The translations under genes were made by a program, and so were the position numbers. From the NCBI GenBank assembly GCA_004123355.1, contig SCHM01000002.1, forward strand, positions 6,297,569 through 6,361,568: DNA of 64,000 bases. The letters are read 5' to 3'. Below, in pieces: positions 1-12,308 of the stretch. The stretch is from Amphirosellinia nigrospora. Taxonomy: Eukaryota > Ascomycota > Sordariomycetes > Xylariales > Xylariaceae. Positions within the stretch are counted from its first letter, which is position 1. Every line of letters begins with the position of its first letter. Under the pieces are notes generated by a model, which ran no database searches, was not told where the DNA came from, and saw only the letters and a program-made list of their open reading frames with translations.

Positions 1-2813
1 ACGAGGATATCGTTAGCTCCGCTCGTCTTCAGAATTAGACTTTTGGTATTAGTTGAATTCCAAGGTTTGGGCGCCACTTGTGCAACTATGCCATATATTT
101 AGTTACCGGTGTATTCATTGACTCAGCCACACAAGCTCGCCACGTCCGGACATGAGCCACCACACCAGACACAGCCACAGTGTTTCTATGACAAATTGTT
201 TACTGACAATTAGGTATTCATACTACTGTACACAGACCTGTACACAGACCTGTACATAGGTAGTCTTCAACTTGAGATGATGCTTACCTCGGCACAGATG
301 ACACCGGCAACTGAAGGCCAAACTTGAAAAGTGCTGTCATCATTCGACACTCCACTCATCAATCAGAGAGAGTGATGATGCTGTCATACATACAACCGCA
401 CAAATTGAATTGCCTCACCGGGATCAGAGATGGCGGGATTTTGTCGGAGCCTATCTTTAAACGAAATATCACGAAACTAAAGATTGCCACAATCCCCGAT
501 CGATCTCTCTATGTCCTAACGTAGGTAATGTGAGGCATTTTAGGTAGGTTGCCACCAATTAGCTTGGTTTGATATCCATAACAAGCAGCTACTAAGAGCT
601 TTCAGCAGAGTGGAAATCCGCTTGACACCAAAAAAAAGTTTTTTATCTACAGTAGGTTAAGATTTTCACAAGACCGGTTCCCATCAAGAACTCGCCTCGT
701 TCTCATGGTGGACATACTGAGACGTCAACCCAGAGGGAACCAGCCGAGGTTAATAGGCCAGCATTTGGTGGCCTCTACATGGTACCTGACAACGACGACA
801 CACTACCTCCTTCTCGACAGTTGCTATTGCCCCGAAGATCTCCATGAGCTGGCCTGCAAGCCTTGCACGTTCAGTAAGAGCTCACTCTAAATCGCATAGT
901 ACTGCTCGTTGATGCCAAGGTACCAGGAGACAGCGCTGCCCCACGCTTATCTAGATAGCGTATACCAACCCAAAATCTAGGCACGCCTCCAATAGGTCAT
1001 CCTTGCGTGCTTCGATCACCTTCACCTCCGATTATTGTCCGCCGCCAGTTACTTAAGCACAGGGATCTTAATTGTATGGCCCGCAACTCTGCCACGATCT
1101 AAAGTGCAAGACCGAAGCGAAAAGAAAATTTCTTCCTCTGTGACGTCGCACCTCTGTTTTTTTTACAGCCTATTCTTTCAGACGATAGATTTAGCAAGGC
1201 TGCTAAAGAAATCGCCCTCATTAATTACCCGTCTTCTTCGACCCAGTTCAAAACGCCGAGTATCCGTGGAGGCCTGCGATTCAGCTGAATAGTAATACTC
1301 TTTTATTGGGGTTGCCAGCGTTGTTGCCAATTATAGAGAGCTGAGACACGCACACCAGCTCCCCAGCCACAGGTAAAGCCGATGACGAAAGTCCATGAGA
1401 AGCTGTGTTGGTTGTCAGGGACTCTAGACACATTTCCTGTCACTCAAGTTATCAATCACACGTGTTTGCTAAGACATGTGCAACTTGATCCAGCGCAACG
1501 GTTTTGTTCCGGTGACTAAAGTCAATGGCCACGCACACCTGCAAGGCACCAACGTCTAGATGACGGATCTAATCGCGCTGCCGAACTTTCATTGGCTGGA
1601 GTTGTCCCGTCCTGCCAGGAACCAGGCACGAAGGGACCAAATAACCGCAACGCTGACCAATCGGAGTATACAATATTGTCGCCATCAACACCTAAGTAGA
1701 CGGTGAACCCTGTCGTCCGACCCTGTTTAAAAGAGAAGAGAAGAGATGTCAGAAGAAAGGAGAAAAGTCGTTCTGCCGACCACGCTTTGCATCCCACCCT
1801 CTTCCCTCCAATAGTCCCGGTGTAGTGCCTCTTCCGTCCCCCTCATCGCGTACCTATTTAGCACACATGAAAAAAACTTCTGCCGCATCTTAATCCTGCC
1901 TAGATCCTTCCCGCACTTCCGGTCCTGGCTGATCGCGTCAGCCCTAAACGGGCACTATTAAGTATTGGAAATGCCAAGAGCACCTTCCAGCCCTCAACAG
2001 TGAATCGATGCTGTTTGCACTGAGGTTAGCGTATCAATTTTTAGAGACTACGGTATTCACCTTTTCAACTACCTAAGGTTGGGCGATAAAGGCCAGAATA
2101 GAGATTATGTGACCCTTTGATTTATAGTTGAGTCTACGATATAGATAGAACATCCACAATGGTGTGTCAGAATCTAGCTGCTCCATAGCGGTATGGATTT
2201 GTTCCATTTGTTCCTGTCCTAGCCAAGGGAGTTGATAGCAGCCCTGTTTGTGTGTCAGAGCTAGACCCCGACGGAGGCCATCTTGTGTTGTGTATGGGCA
2301 TCCTCGACCAATGAGTCCTCAGGGCAGGCTCGCTCATCCTTGATGGCTTACGCCCACAAGGCCCCTTCTAGGCTTAGCAATTAGATCGGGTATATTAACC
2401 TCAGCGATAGTTGGCACTCATCAGCCCTGGTACCTGCATCCCGACTCACATGGTGTTGGCACCACCAATATGATGTGGTCACATCCCGTCTGTCCCCGGC
2501 AGTTTTTTCTTGTGTGAGCCATCATATAAGAGCACGTCGTCCTCACATGGTATCTTGCGAGTTTCACAAAGTCCCCTCCTTTCTTAGCACACTGTTGACT
2601 TATCTTTCACTCCTTTAGCTATTTCTAGCTATCATTCCTTCCTTTAGACATACACACTCCTTGATTACCAGGCCTCGCTATTGATCTAGCTGTAGCCGTG
2701 CCCTCCTTCAACACAAGAATACTATACAACAGTATACAACGTCTTATCCACCAAGGAACAACAGAGCATACCACCTACTACGATTCTATCATTCTATACA
2801 CATTACTATCAAC
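1..2813. other. gene-free 5' region with a short tandem repeat
   Basis: I see no convincing gene here. The open frames are short and resemble nothing I know. Around 225-256 a 12-base unit (acagacctgtac) occurs about two and a half times in tandem. The last 300 bases are the likely promoter and 5' UTR of the secreted-protein gene at 2814: a TATA-like tatataag-type stretch (catataag, about 2523-2530) is followed by a pyrimidine-rich leader. Confidence 0.5.
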
Positions 2814-3429
2814 ATGCGTTTCTCACAACAGTTGACCGCTTTTGCTGCCACTGCCGCCACGTTGGCTAGCGCCAACTCCATCACCTTCATTAACCAGGAT
2901 GCTACCAAACGCACCATTGTTTTCACTCCCAACGCCGGGCTCCAACAGATTGAGCCTATTGTCATCGCCGGAATGGACCAGACTAAGGTCGACTTCCCCG
3001 AGGGCTGGATAGGCAACGCCTACTCCGTCTCAGAGGGTGCGCCTTCCGTTGTAGGCATGCTCGCCGAGTAAGTCATATCATCACTACTGCTTATTCCATG
3101 ACCCAGGCTAATTTTCCACAAGGGTTACGTTCCAAGGCTGGCAGGGTATGACCTACTTTGATGTGTCTGCCATCGTCAACCCCAATGACCACGATGGTGT
3201 GAAGGAACTATACCCAACCTCCGAACAGGAAGCCAAGGAGAAGCTCTCGATTTCTGGATGCGCCTTGTTCCCCTGTTCCAAGGCATACTACCACCCTGAT
3301 GACATCCAAACTGTTACCACCATGGAGGAAGATCTCATCTGCACCCTCGGCAACCCGCCTAACAACGCGGTCGCTCGTGATGTTGAGACAGAGCTCGTCG
3401 CCCGCAAATTCGTTCTAGGCAAATTTTAA
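2814..3429 (+). CDS. small secreted protein of the fungal 'DNase1-like' family
   Basis: Two exons, 2814-3067 and 3123-3429, joined by a 55-bp intron (GTAAGT donor, AAG acceptor, split Glu codon). They give a protein of about 186 residues with no frameshift. The first ~20 residues form a signal peptide (MRFSQQ, then an Ala/Thr-rich hydrophobic core ending in ASAN). The mature part opens with SITFINQD and contains GWIGNAYSVSEGAP, a TYFDVSAIVNPNDH-type stretch and spaced cysteines (CALFPCSKAYY, ICTLG). I recognise this pattern from proteins labelled 'DNase1 protein' in ascomycete genomes. The label is historical and I see no bovine-DNase-I motifs, so activity is unknown. Secretion to wall or medium is inferred from the signal peptide. 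An upstream TATA-like box and CT-rich leader suggest strong expression. Confidence 0.82.
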
Positions 3430-6159
3430 AAGCCAGGGCAAGCACCCCCATTTGCCAGCTGGCATTGAGACGAATCTACGGCGCTGGGCGCTCAATATGA
3501 TGAACGACAGACATGACGAGATACCCACTCACTCCTTTTTCTTCAGCCTTTACGGGGACATACACTCTGTAGCTTGTAAAGGCGGCGTTTACGCCCGTTC
3601 AGTATATAGACTTTTCTTTCGTGGACGTGGACTTGGGACAAAGTGTGACGGGAGAGGAACCTGTTACCCCCTAACTAGCGGTCGCGGAGCGATCTGCCGC
3701 CGCCACGGCAATGTTCGATTCTCAAAATCGTGTTAACAACAGGGAAATCATGGCTGCCAAGGCTTATACCCCCCATCCTCCCCACCGTTAACATGCACCA
3801 TATTATTTCTTACATTCGCTAGCTCAGACTATCCAATACTCTGTTTCATGTACATAGTTTGGCGGGGACCGGGGCGCTCTGGGGTTTATCTTGACAGGTA
3901 TCATCAGTTTTCAGGAATAACAAAACGGAATCACGTTATTGTCGTACGACATCATGATGGTGACCAAATGACCAAGTGGCCGCGCATCTCCCGGCTTGGC
4001 TCAGCTCGCTTTACATGATACGCGCAAGCGAAGTAGCTGAATAGACACAATCATTGTTCACAAAATCCTGCTTACCATCCTTACAATTTGCTCCCCCGTT
4101 CGGTAACGTTTTAGACCCCGGCCGTGCCGCACGAAGTCAAAGTGCGGCCCCTCCTGTCTGTTGCTACCCGCCGCTAAACTGTCTTGGCTCTCGGATCCCA
4201 CGATGCGATGCAAGACACGCATGCATTGTCGGCGAAAAATAGCAACCCCTCCTCCTTCCATCCCCACTTCCTTCTTGGCCGGAGCAGCTAGTCTCGGTGC
4301 TGGGAATAGCCGCCGGTACTTGCACCTACAGTTAGTAAGTACGTAGCGCAGACCCCATTTCCTATTCGAGACAGCATCGGATCGCAGGTCGTAATTCTAC
4401 ACCATCAGGTAATTGCAGTTGTGCGTAGGTTTTTTTTTTTTTTTTTTTTTCCATCGCTGAATTTAGCAAACTTGCGAAGGAGAGCAGTAGCAAGTCCCCA
4501 GGAGCGCCAAGGTTGCAGCCAGTCAGAATGGCGTAACTTCAGCTAGTCGGAGCACAGCAGTAGTTGCTTCGAAGCCCCCGAGCCCCCAAGCCACGTAGGA
4601 CACGCGCGGCGTCCCACGACGCCTCTCGCTCGGAGTACCGAAAACGTGTAAAGAGCAGAAGCAATCAATCAAGCCATCAATCCACCAATCCGCGACAGCA
4701 GTTCCGGCGATCGCGTACGCAACATCTTCTATCGCAAACAGCCACGCGCACTCGAGACCGACACGTGCGCCGTCGAGGAATGAAACGTGTGCGTTACGTG
4801 ACTACACATACGCCGTAGGTAAAGTATACGTCGGATGTGACCCGCCACGAGGGGCAAAGGATTCTGTCCTTCGAAAGGTCGATGCCTACGGTCTGCCGTG
4901 CAAGCAATTAAATGACCTGGTAGATAGGTAGGCAGGAACGTAGATGAATACTCGGCCCGACTCGATGAATCCGGGGGAAAGGCGCGGAGGAAGGCGGATC
5001 GTCATCCATTCGCCTTCAGCTCCCTCATTCCCTGACAGCCGTGTGCTGTTCATTGTACCACCAATGACGTGGTCCCTATGTTCATAGACAGGCTGTAATC
5101 ACAGTCTCCAGTGGTTCGAATGATGAGTAGTTCAATTCGGCTCGGCTCGGGCTGGATAAATCCACACCAAGCGAGATGAAGGGCGCGGGGATGGAAGAGG
5201 GTTTTATAGGTGGTTTCCTCCATACCACGGGCAGATGAAGAAAGCCTCGAGAAGAATAAAACAGACCACCCCGGCTCACCCATGAGTTCATCCGGTGCTT
5301 CCCTTGATCCATGTTTTAGCCTCGGGGATTATACGATGTGCGGAATATCATGCCTGGGCAGATCTTGCTGTGTGTGGGGTGTTACTATGTATAAAGATCG
5401 ATCGGGATCCTAGACATTTGCCGATCCAGGCACGCGAATGCCACGTGCCGTTCGCAAGGACCAGAATAGAACTGCTCAAAGGGATTGACACCGCAGATCA
5501 TTGCCAGAATCCCCTGCGCAATAAGACGCGTATAAAACAAAGTTCGGCGCATTATATATAAATAACGCCTCTACCCCGGATCATAATTACGCACTTTACT
5601 AAGGTCCTTTTACCGTGCGTGGCCTTGAGAATGCGCGCGAACAATTCTCCCAAGATTATACCCTACCTAGCTTCAAGCCCCATTCGTTTATTCTCCGACT
5701 TCCGCGACATTGACTTACACTATTTTCTAAGACATTACGCTTCGGTCTGCCCGGGGGTAATATCGCCTCCCAGAGTTAGTGTTGTCTTGTCTTAGACACT
5801 CTGCAGGCGTTCAAGTGCTTATTTAGACGTCTGAGCAAACATCTTAAAAATTGCTAAGTAATTGCGGTTGATATGGTTTGTATTGGTTATTGCGATTATG
5901 GGGAGCAACGGGGATAAGGTTATATATAATATAAAGTGTCAGGGATCGTGTGATATATGGGGTAGGTCATCTATACTTGTTGTTGCGCGAAGGTCTCTAA
6001 ATATACCCTTCATATAGTACTGTGGCTTTGCAACACTGTGGCTTGGATATTGTGGCTTGTGGCTTTGTGACAGAAAGTCTAGAGAGAGAGAGACAGGCTT
6101 TATTAATTAAAAAAGGGTGCTAGTTTCTAACGTCCCAAGGAACAGCCATTGAGTTTATT

Positions 6160-6326
6160 TGGTACCCTTCCGTGGCTCAATGGTGTTAGTGCCTGTAAGT
6201 TATGTGCATGGCCAGATGTTAGGGTGCAACGGACATGCCGGGTATCAGGTCCGGCATAAGGGAAAGGTGGCTGCAGTTCCTGGACCCTCAGCACTTTGAG
6301 TGCCCCTATTTTTTTTTTTTTTTTGT
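6160..6326 (+). repeat. tRNA-derived SINE-like Pol III cassette
   Basis: A tRNA A-box match (tggctcaatgg, 6173-6183) is followed about 75 bases later by a hairpin with a perfect 7-bp stem (atgccgg / ccggcat) whose loop holds a degenerate B-box-like gggtatcaggtcc. About 60 bases further, an uninterrupted run of roughly 16 T could end Pol III transcription. The order A-box, B-box, unique tail, T-run is that of a tRNA-derived SINE or an orphan Pol III RNA. No clean tRNA cloverleaf can be drawn and no target duplication is obvious. Copy number in the genome would decide between a repeat family and chance. Confidence 0.4.
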
Positions 6327-6784
6327 TAATACTATTTGCATGCAGTGCTTGTTATTTTCTTTTGTAAAAATATAATATCCCAAAAGTTGCTTAAGTGTAG
6401 TATGAAAAATGCTCCTCGAACATGACCAACCTCTAAGCTAGGTATGTATGTATGGTGTTCTAAGGACAAGCTCTCCTGGTGTTTCCTTTTGCTTGTAGTT
6501 GAGCTATTCGATTCTCCTGTTGCTACATTTTTTGAACCCCAGTGCCAGGAAACAGGGATCTAGGCACGGATCCAACCGGAACCAAGACTCTCTGTATATA
6601 GTCAAGTAGTCACACACAGCCCACGGAGATGACTTCACTGGCCCTCAGTGCAACAACAGATGTTTACACCTTACCTTTGCAAGGTTCGTGACACTCAGGA
6701 AGGTTGTCTTAAGTAATATCGAAGGCGAAAGTAAAATGTGTCTAAAAGATATGGTTGAGAGCTACCTATTATTACTTGAAGTTA

Positions 6785-6858
6785 AATAAAAAAAAGAGGC
6801 ACAGATTTTGTCAGTCGGAGGATCGAACTCACCGCCCTACCAATTCCTCCTGGGCACG
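6785..6858 (-). repeat. degenerate tRNA-like fragment with B-box and T-run
   Basis: On the minus strand a B-box-like segment (gagttcgatcctcc, near 6820-6833) follows a D-arm-like attggtagggcgg. It is followed about 35 bases later by eight T residues (plus-strand A run at 6788-6796). The spacing is too short for a complete tRNA, so this is a relic, possibly of another tRNA-derived element. Weak on its own, but it lies 500 bp from the cassette at 6.2 kb. Confidence 0.28.
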
Positions 6859-7860
6859 TCGACTTATGTTCGCGACAGTGTTCTTCCCAGGATTCCAAGG
6901 TAACTTCGGACTTATAGTTGCCGGTACGGGATTGTTGTCAACCTCCAACCAACTTGGCCACTGTAGCTATTGCTTAATGGTTGTTGCGTCTATGTTAACC
7001 TATATGCTTTGTTGGTTTGGGAGGTGGGTAGGTACAGAGGTACCTGCAAGTGATAACGTGGGTAGGTACCTAGTGAATGGCATGAAGGTAGGTGCTGATT
7101 ATTCGGGTTGTTTATTACGGTTGGCTCTACGGATAACCAACTCCTGGGTTTTCAAATACAGCCCCTGTGGGAAACCGAGCCCCCTTTATGTGTCTGGTAG
7201 TGCAACCTCCAAGTTAGTTCCACTTTAGATAAATCTCCTTAATGTCTCCGTAATAAAGTCTAGACCTTAGATAGTTAATAACCAGATTATCTACCTCCTA
7301 GGCTATGGACCTAGAGCACCCGGCAATGCAAGCAACACAACAACTTGTTCAAACCTCTAAAAAGTCACCCGTGAGGTCATAAAGTGATTGATCGTGTAAT
7401 GAGTAATACTATAAGCGATACTAAACGGTATCGATATTTACGGACGCAGAGTTGCCTTGTGTCTCTATCACGTTCGCTCGCAACCACCTCCCAGGCGTTC
7501 CGCGTCATAGTGAATTAGCAAGAACGGACTAAAAATCAAAATGGTAACAATTCTATGCGTAGTAAGCACCAATGACAGGCTCCTCAACATATGGGTTGGA
7601 TATCTATAATTGTTTTGAATTCGCAACGTCAATATAAGTAGTATCATCATTGGATGAGTCCACGAGTTACCCCTTCTAGTAGATAGATTTCGTACTGGCG
7701 TAGTTAGATAATGATTAGGTTAAAGTTCTGGATTCGTAGCAACTGGTGTACATATACATAGCGTAGTCATTTAATCGACCAGCGGAAGGTAGACGTTTCT
7801 GTCTAAAACGCCGCCAATTCCATACTCCTCATAAAAGATTTTGATTTCGATCGCTTATTT

Positions 7861-10800
7861 TCAAGAGTTATTATCTGTTGATGTCTTTGGTGCATCGGCA
7901 TCTACTATGTTATTTGGCTTAGGATCTTTGTTGTCGCTATCGTTCCTTTCAAGCTGCGTTTCCGAGCTACTGTTAGTAGCAGCAGTAGTAGTAGCTTGCA
8001 CCGACTTCTTGGATTTCACGATGTTAAGTAGATGATCGCCGGTATCCGGAATCCGTCAATCTTACTAAGCCGTGCAATAAGATAATTGATATCTGACTCC
8101 ATCCTGCTTATAGCGTTAGAGCTATTGTTACTGCTAGAGTAAATGCTTCATGATGCCACTTACCGATTAGTAGAAACCTCGTTCTTCGCTTCAAGGACCT
8201 CCAAAGTCTTTCCAATTTGGCTCTTATAACTTTCAAACACAGGAGTCATAATCAATCGCACCGTGCCCTCGGGAAGGTTTTTGGTAAGGACTCGATGCAA
8301 AGTCACCGTTTCTTTCACAAGAGTCTCCATGTACACGTTTACCTTTGACTCGGTTTCCTGCTCCCAGTGTATTCCCTTGATTGTCTTAGCGTGTGATGCA
8401 GCTCGACCGCTCATGATTTCAACGAGCTTGTCGTATATGTTGTTCTGATGTTCCTGGAAAAGGCGCCTAACCTTGTCAAACTCGCCCATCAGAGCAGCGA
8501 CATTCGCGTTATTGACATGCGTCCCTGATCCAGCGTGTCGTCGCACGAACTCCGAACGTGTGGAATGAGCGTGGATATGAATGACAGCGCTTGGGAAGCA
8601 AGAGCAAGATGCCTGGTTGTGATGTTTTTCAAACCAGCGGATCGCGTCGCACCAGCCCCAAGAATGAGTTGGGTACACCGTGAATTGAAAAGCTGGAGAT
8701 AAGCAACAAGAGAGGCAGAAATATCGGAAGCCATTGAGGGAATACCCGTAATGAGATGTAAGAAATGAGTCATGCCTTCAAGGCAAAGAATGGCGGAATT
8801 AGGTAGTATGAAAGGCTCCGAATCTATGATGGCACTTCTGACCTTCTCTTTTGTTGTTCCGTTAGATTCTGCCCTAGGTCGTCCGTTAGGCTTAGCATCT
8901 TCATCATTCTCAGACTCAGAAAGTGGGATCCAAATTTGACTTCCTTCTGTCCAGGATGTACTGTCTTTTGTGCTGCATTCTAGGATATCACTGAGTAAGG
9001 CATTGTGGCTTTCCGTAAAATCCTTGGCACTCCATTGATCAGACTCCATGGCTTGAGCAAGCTTCTGCTTTTCTACTTCGCCATGGGACTGGATGAAATC
9101 TTTGATATGGGCATTGACTACCGTCTTTAACGATGTACCGCTCCTGCCTGATATAGATTCGCATTCATTGGCAAAATAGAGATTGAGAGTGAAGTATCTC
9201 AAAAACCCTACGAGAGGTAACCGAGTGCTCTGCTCTGATCGCACGCGAAGGACCTTAACGATCTTGTCCTGGGAAACATCAACGGCTTGGCCTAGAAGGT
9301 TTGCCATGTCCATAGTCATGTGTATCTCTTCTTGGATATCGCGATTGGCACTATTGAGAGGCGGCGATTTCAGCTGAGAAGGGGAGCGATCGCTTGTCGG
9401 CGTCGGTGATTCTCCAATCGAGCTCGCAGCATCAAATAGTACTTTGACTTGAGTGGTGAGTCTCCGCAATGTTTCTGTAACACTGACGTACATCTTCGTA
9501 AATAGCTCTTCCGCGTCTTGTTCGTCTAACGCTCGCAGGTTCCGTGCAAGGATACTCGACTTCTCCTGCTGCGTCAAGCGCTTGGAGTTTACCGTGGAGG
9601 CAGATATCATTGACTCATTATCATCGTCGTGTGATGTTGGTAGTGGGCGCTTTACAAGATTTTGGATTTCTCGTAATATAACCTCTCGGTACGAGGCAAT
9701 GGCAATAGAGAGATGCTTTGATCGATGCAAACCAACCAATGCAGGCATCAACTGGGAGCGAAGATCCTCGGTTTGGGCCAAATAAGCCGGAAATACTGAC
9801 GGATCTCTGCTATGGCTACCCCGGGATCGCATTGCGGCGCTGCTCCACCGTAGCAGTACTTCTTGCGTGGAAAGCTCATCTACATGCCGCCTTAGATCTC
9901 CTAAGAGAATTTCAAGGAATCGTGATTCGAATGCTTTGCCAACACGGAACCGCAATGTGGCGAGGTCATCATTGACCCCTTGTAGTGCTACTGCGTCTCT
10001 CAAATCGCGCAATTGTGGGCGTGGATCGTTTCTATCCGTCGAATTCCTTGAATCACGGCCGGCAATCAGATTCTCCACGTCATCGATGTTGTCCAATGCC
10101 CTTTGGATGTCTCCGGCCTCTACCAAGTTCTCGCATGTCGCTACTGACTCCACAATGGTTTTCAATTGCCTCACAGCATCATTCAATTGCTGTAGGTTTT
10201 CATGGCGTTGTTGTTTTTGTACTATTTCCAGTCCGCTGGTTGCAATTTCGCGATCCAGGGACCCTAGTTCCTTCCGCAGTGTCTTGATCTGCTCAACAGA
10301 GTCAGAGGCCTCCGAGTGAAGCTCTTTCAAGGACCCTAAAGCCGTGAAAAACGTGGTAGACGCCGTGGATATCGAGGATATGAGATGCATTTCTACAGTG
10401 TCCATATACCAGGAGAGCTTCTCTTGTAATATTGCGTTCGTGGCTAGCGCCTTGCGCGGCACTGGAGTATTGCCATTCGCCAACTTTTTATCTCAGCAGG
10501 ACCAGGAGCCGGTGGAACAACCTCAGATTTCTCGCTCACAATATCAAATGTGCGAGGGTTCTCAAGATGGAATTCGTCGTCGAAGTAGACGTTTGGAATG
10601 GTAGACAAGGGGGTGGTCCGTGAGCTTGTTTACGAATGTATCCTGAACTGGGCCTTCTGCGTATCGTACCCCTCGATGGGGGAGAATCAATTGGCGATAT
10701 TGACCGAGTCGAGCCCGACGATGTCGGCCGTGTGGAAGACGATGGTCTACTTCCTGGTCGTAGATGGCCATTGTCTTTGAGCCCTGTAGATTCATCCGCC

Positions 10801-11264
10801 CTGCCGCGGCGAAACACTTGGTCGTTCACATCATCGTCGCTTTCTCGCATGCGCCGCAGCTGGTCGTAGAGAGCGCCAACCTCGGTGAGGTAGGGCTTGA
10901 ACTCGGAAGCATCGACATGTGGCACATTGGTCAGGGTGACGGGCGGTATATCCTTGGCGGTAGGTGGTTTGTGCGTGCTAGATGCCGGAGCCGCGGTATG
11001 GGGCTGCAAGCCAGTCCGAACAATAGGCGGTTGGAGTAGAGTAGATATAGCATTCTGGCCCGTCTCCAGGACGGCGTTAGACCATGTGCCGGAGGACGTG
11101 TCGAGCTGGCCGCCGATGGAATGTATGGAGCTCGCGGTCGAGCCTCGGCGGATCTTGGGATGGGCGGTCGCAGATTGACGGTGGAAAGAAAACTCGGTGG
11201 GTGATGTCGGAGACCAGGTCGAGAGGCTGTCGACAGACTTGCGAGCTGCGGCGTTGGAGAACAT
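7861..11264 (-). CDS. VPS54: GARP complex subunit Vps54
   Basis: Vps54 is a subunit of the GARP tethering complex (Vps51-54), which captures endosome-derived vesicles at the trans-Golgi network. The N-terminus (MFSNAAARKSVDSLSTWSP) and the conserved block IPNVYFDDEFHLENPRTFDI are typical of filamentous-fungal Vps54. The long helical middle (KLSWYMDTVEMHLI onward) and the C-terminal domain (GEFDKVRRLFQEHQNNIYDKL, then ESDINYLIARLSKIDGF) also fit. A 60-bp intron lies at 8104-8163. The reading frame is broken at four places: G5 10609-10613, T5 10485-10489, CC 8552-8553 and CC 8046-8047. Each is repaired by one added base in the run, giving a product of a little over 1,100 residues with the normal domain order. 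I therefore read it as one functional gene in imperfect sequence. It is divergent from MCM5, about 1 kb away. Confidence 0.88.
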
Positions 11265-12308
11265 GGCGCGTGGACGTGCGGCGCTGGCGTCGCAGCAGGC
11301 CAGCAGGGACGAGCTATGTGGGAGAGGGAAGCCGATCGGCTGATCGAGAAGGCTCGCGGAGGGCTACCGAGGAAGCATAGCGGCGCAAGAGGCAACTGGC
11401 TGCGGATGTGCAGGATGCCCCGGCGCGCAAGAGTAGTGTTTCCCCGGCTTGATGGATGAAGGCCGAGCTCGAGCAATCTAGAGGTTCGCTGACCGAGGAG
11501 TGAGGCAAGCTAGAGCTCACAGCCTGTAAGCCAGGGTGTGAGTACCACTACTCAAGTTGAGCAAAGGCGAATAGGCAGGCGGGCGATAATTAATTAAAGG
11601 TTTGGTTCGAGTGTGAATTGATCAACTTTGGATTTAGGTGTGCTTTGTAAAGCTTAACCATTCGTGTTGTTGCTACACTAGGTAGGTAGGATGGACATCT
11701 GTCGCAAAGGATTACCCTGGGCTACGTACGGCCTGCCGAGTCTAGACTGACACAGGCCTTGATACGCCCAACTGCTGGCAGAAAGGTACCTACCCGGGAG
11801 TGGAGCTATACCGATGCCTGTAGCTAACGACCACCCACGTACAGCCTGTAACCCCACGATTTCTCAATTAAATAATAGAACCAAGAAATCTGTAGAATAA
11901 GAATAACATAAACTGGTTAATATTTAGACCTTGATTGTCATTCTTATATATTTTAGTTTATTTGTCTCGTATATGTTGGTTACTTGGCTATGGTACAGTG
12001 TTTAGAGCTTTGTGCAGACTCTAATACTGATGCCTGACTCGAGACGTATCTGGCACGTGACAGGTCTCATAATAATTTAAGGGTCGCTCTCAATAAGGCC
12101 TAGCTCAATGCAACCACTAAACGCGCTGGTTGGGTAACGCGTACCCATCGCGTGTTTCCGGTCCAACACGCGCCCCATCGTCAATTAAATCTTATCCACC
12201 AACCAAAGCTGAACCAACAGCCCCTCGATTCCCTGTCCTAGACTGACTTCAATCCACCTCCACCTCCGCCTCATTGTCACCATTCCGTCGTAGCAAGACA
12301 GCAGCAAG
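11265..12308. other. divergent promoter region VPS54 / MCM5
   Basis: About 1 kb separates two start codons that point away from each other. It holds GGTAGGTA / GGTACCTACC motifs near 11690 and 11787, an AT-rich core near 11870-11960, and the ACGCG cluster at 12121-12173 listed below. No gene is visible. The last 100 bases before MCM5 are rich in CCACCTC-type pyrimidine tracts. Confidence 0.5.
12121..12173 (+). promoter_or_regulatory. MCB-like (ACGCGT) cluster upstream of MCM5
   Basis: A perfect MluI cell-cycle box, ACGCGT, lies at 12137-12142, about 170 bp before the MCM5 start codon. Further ACGCG cores lie at 12121-12125 and 12168-12172 and a CGCGT at about 12150. In yeasts, MBF/DSC1 binds such boxes to drive G1/S genes including MCM genes. 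The same regulation here is an inference from position and clustering. Confidence 0.5.

Larger units (their letters stand above)
3430..7860. other. long intergenic region with Pol III-like relics
   Basis: This 4.4-kb stretch carries no recognisable protein gene. It begins with the 3' flank of the secreted-protein gene. It contains a 22-base T run near 4431-4451, a GA microsatellite near 6079, and two tRNA-like relics, one per strand, near 6.2 and 6.8 kb (listed separately). The 157-codon open frame at 6755-7228 runs over one of these relics and reads as low-conservation filler, so I do not call it a gene. Confidence 0.5.

Noticed and set aside
2789-3016. minus-strand frame over the secreted-protein gene
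   Set aside because: Shadow of exon 1 of the plus-strand gene.
4431-4451. poly-T tract as a retroelement tail
   Set aside because: No reverse-transcriptase remnant or target duplication is visible next to it.
6755-7228. 157-codon open frame
   Set aside because: It runs over a tRNA-like relic and GGTAGGTACC repeats. The composition looks non-coding.
10931-11476. 181-codon minus-strand frame
   Set aside because: It overlaps the VPS54 N-terminus in another phase, is Pro/Arg/Ser-rich and has no recognisable domain.
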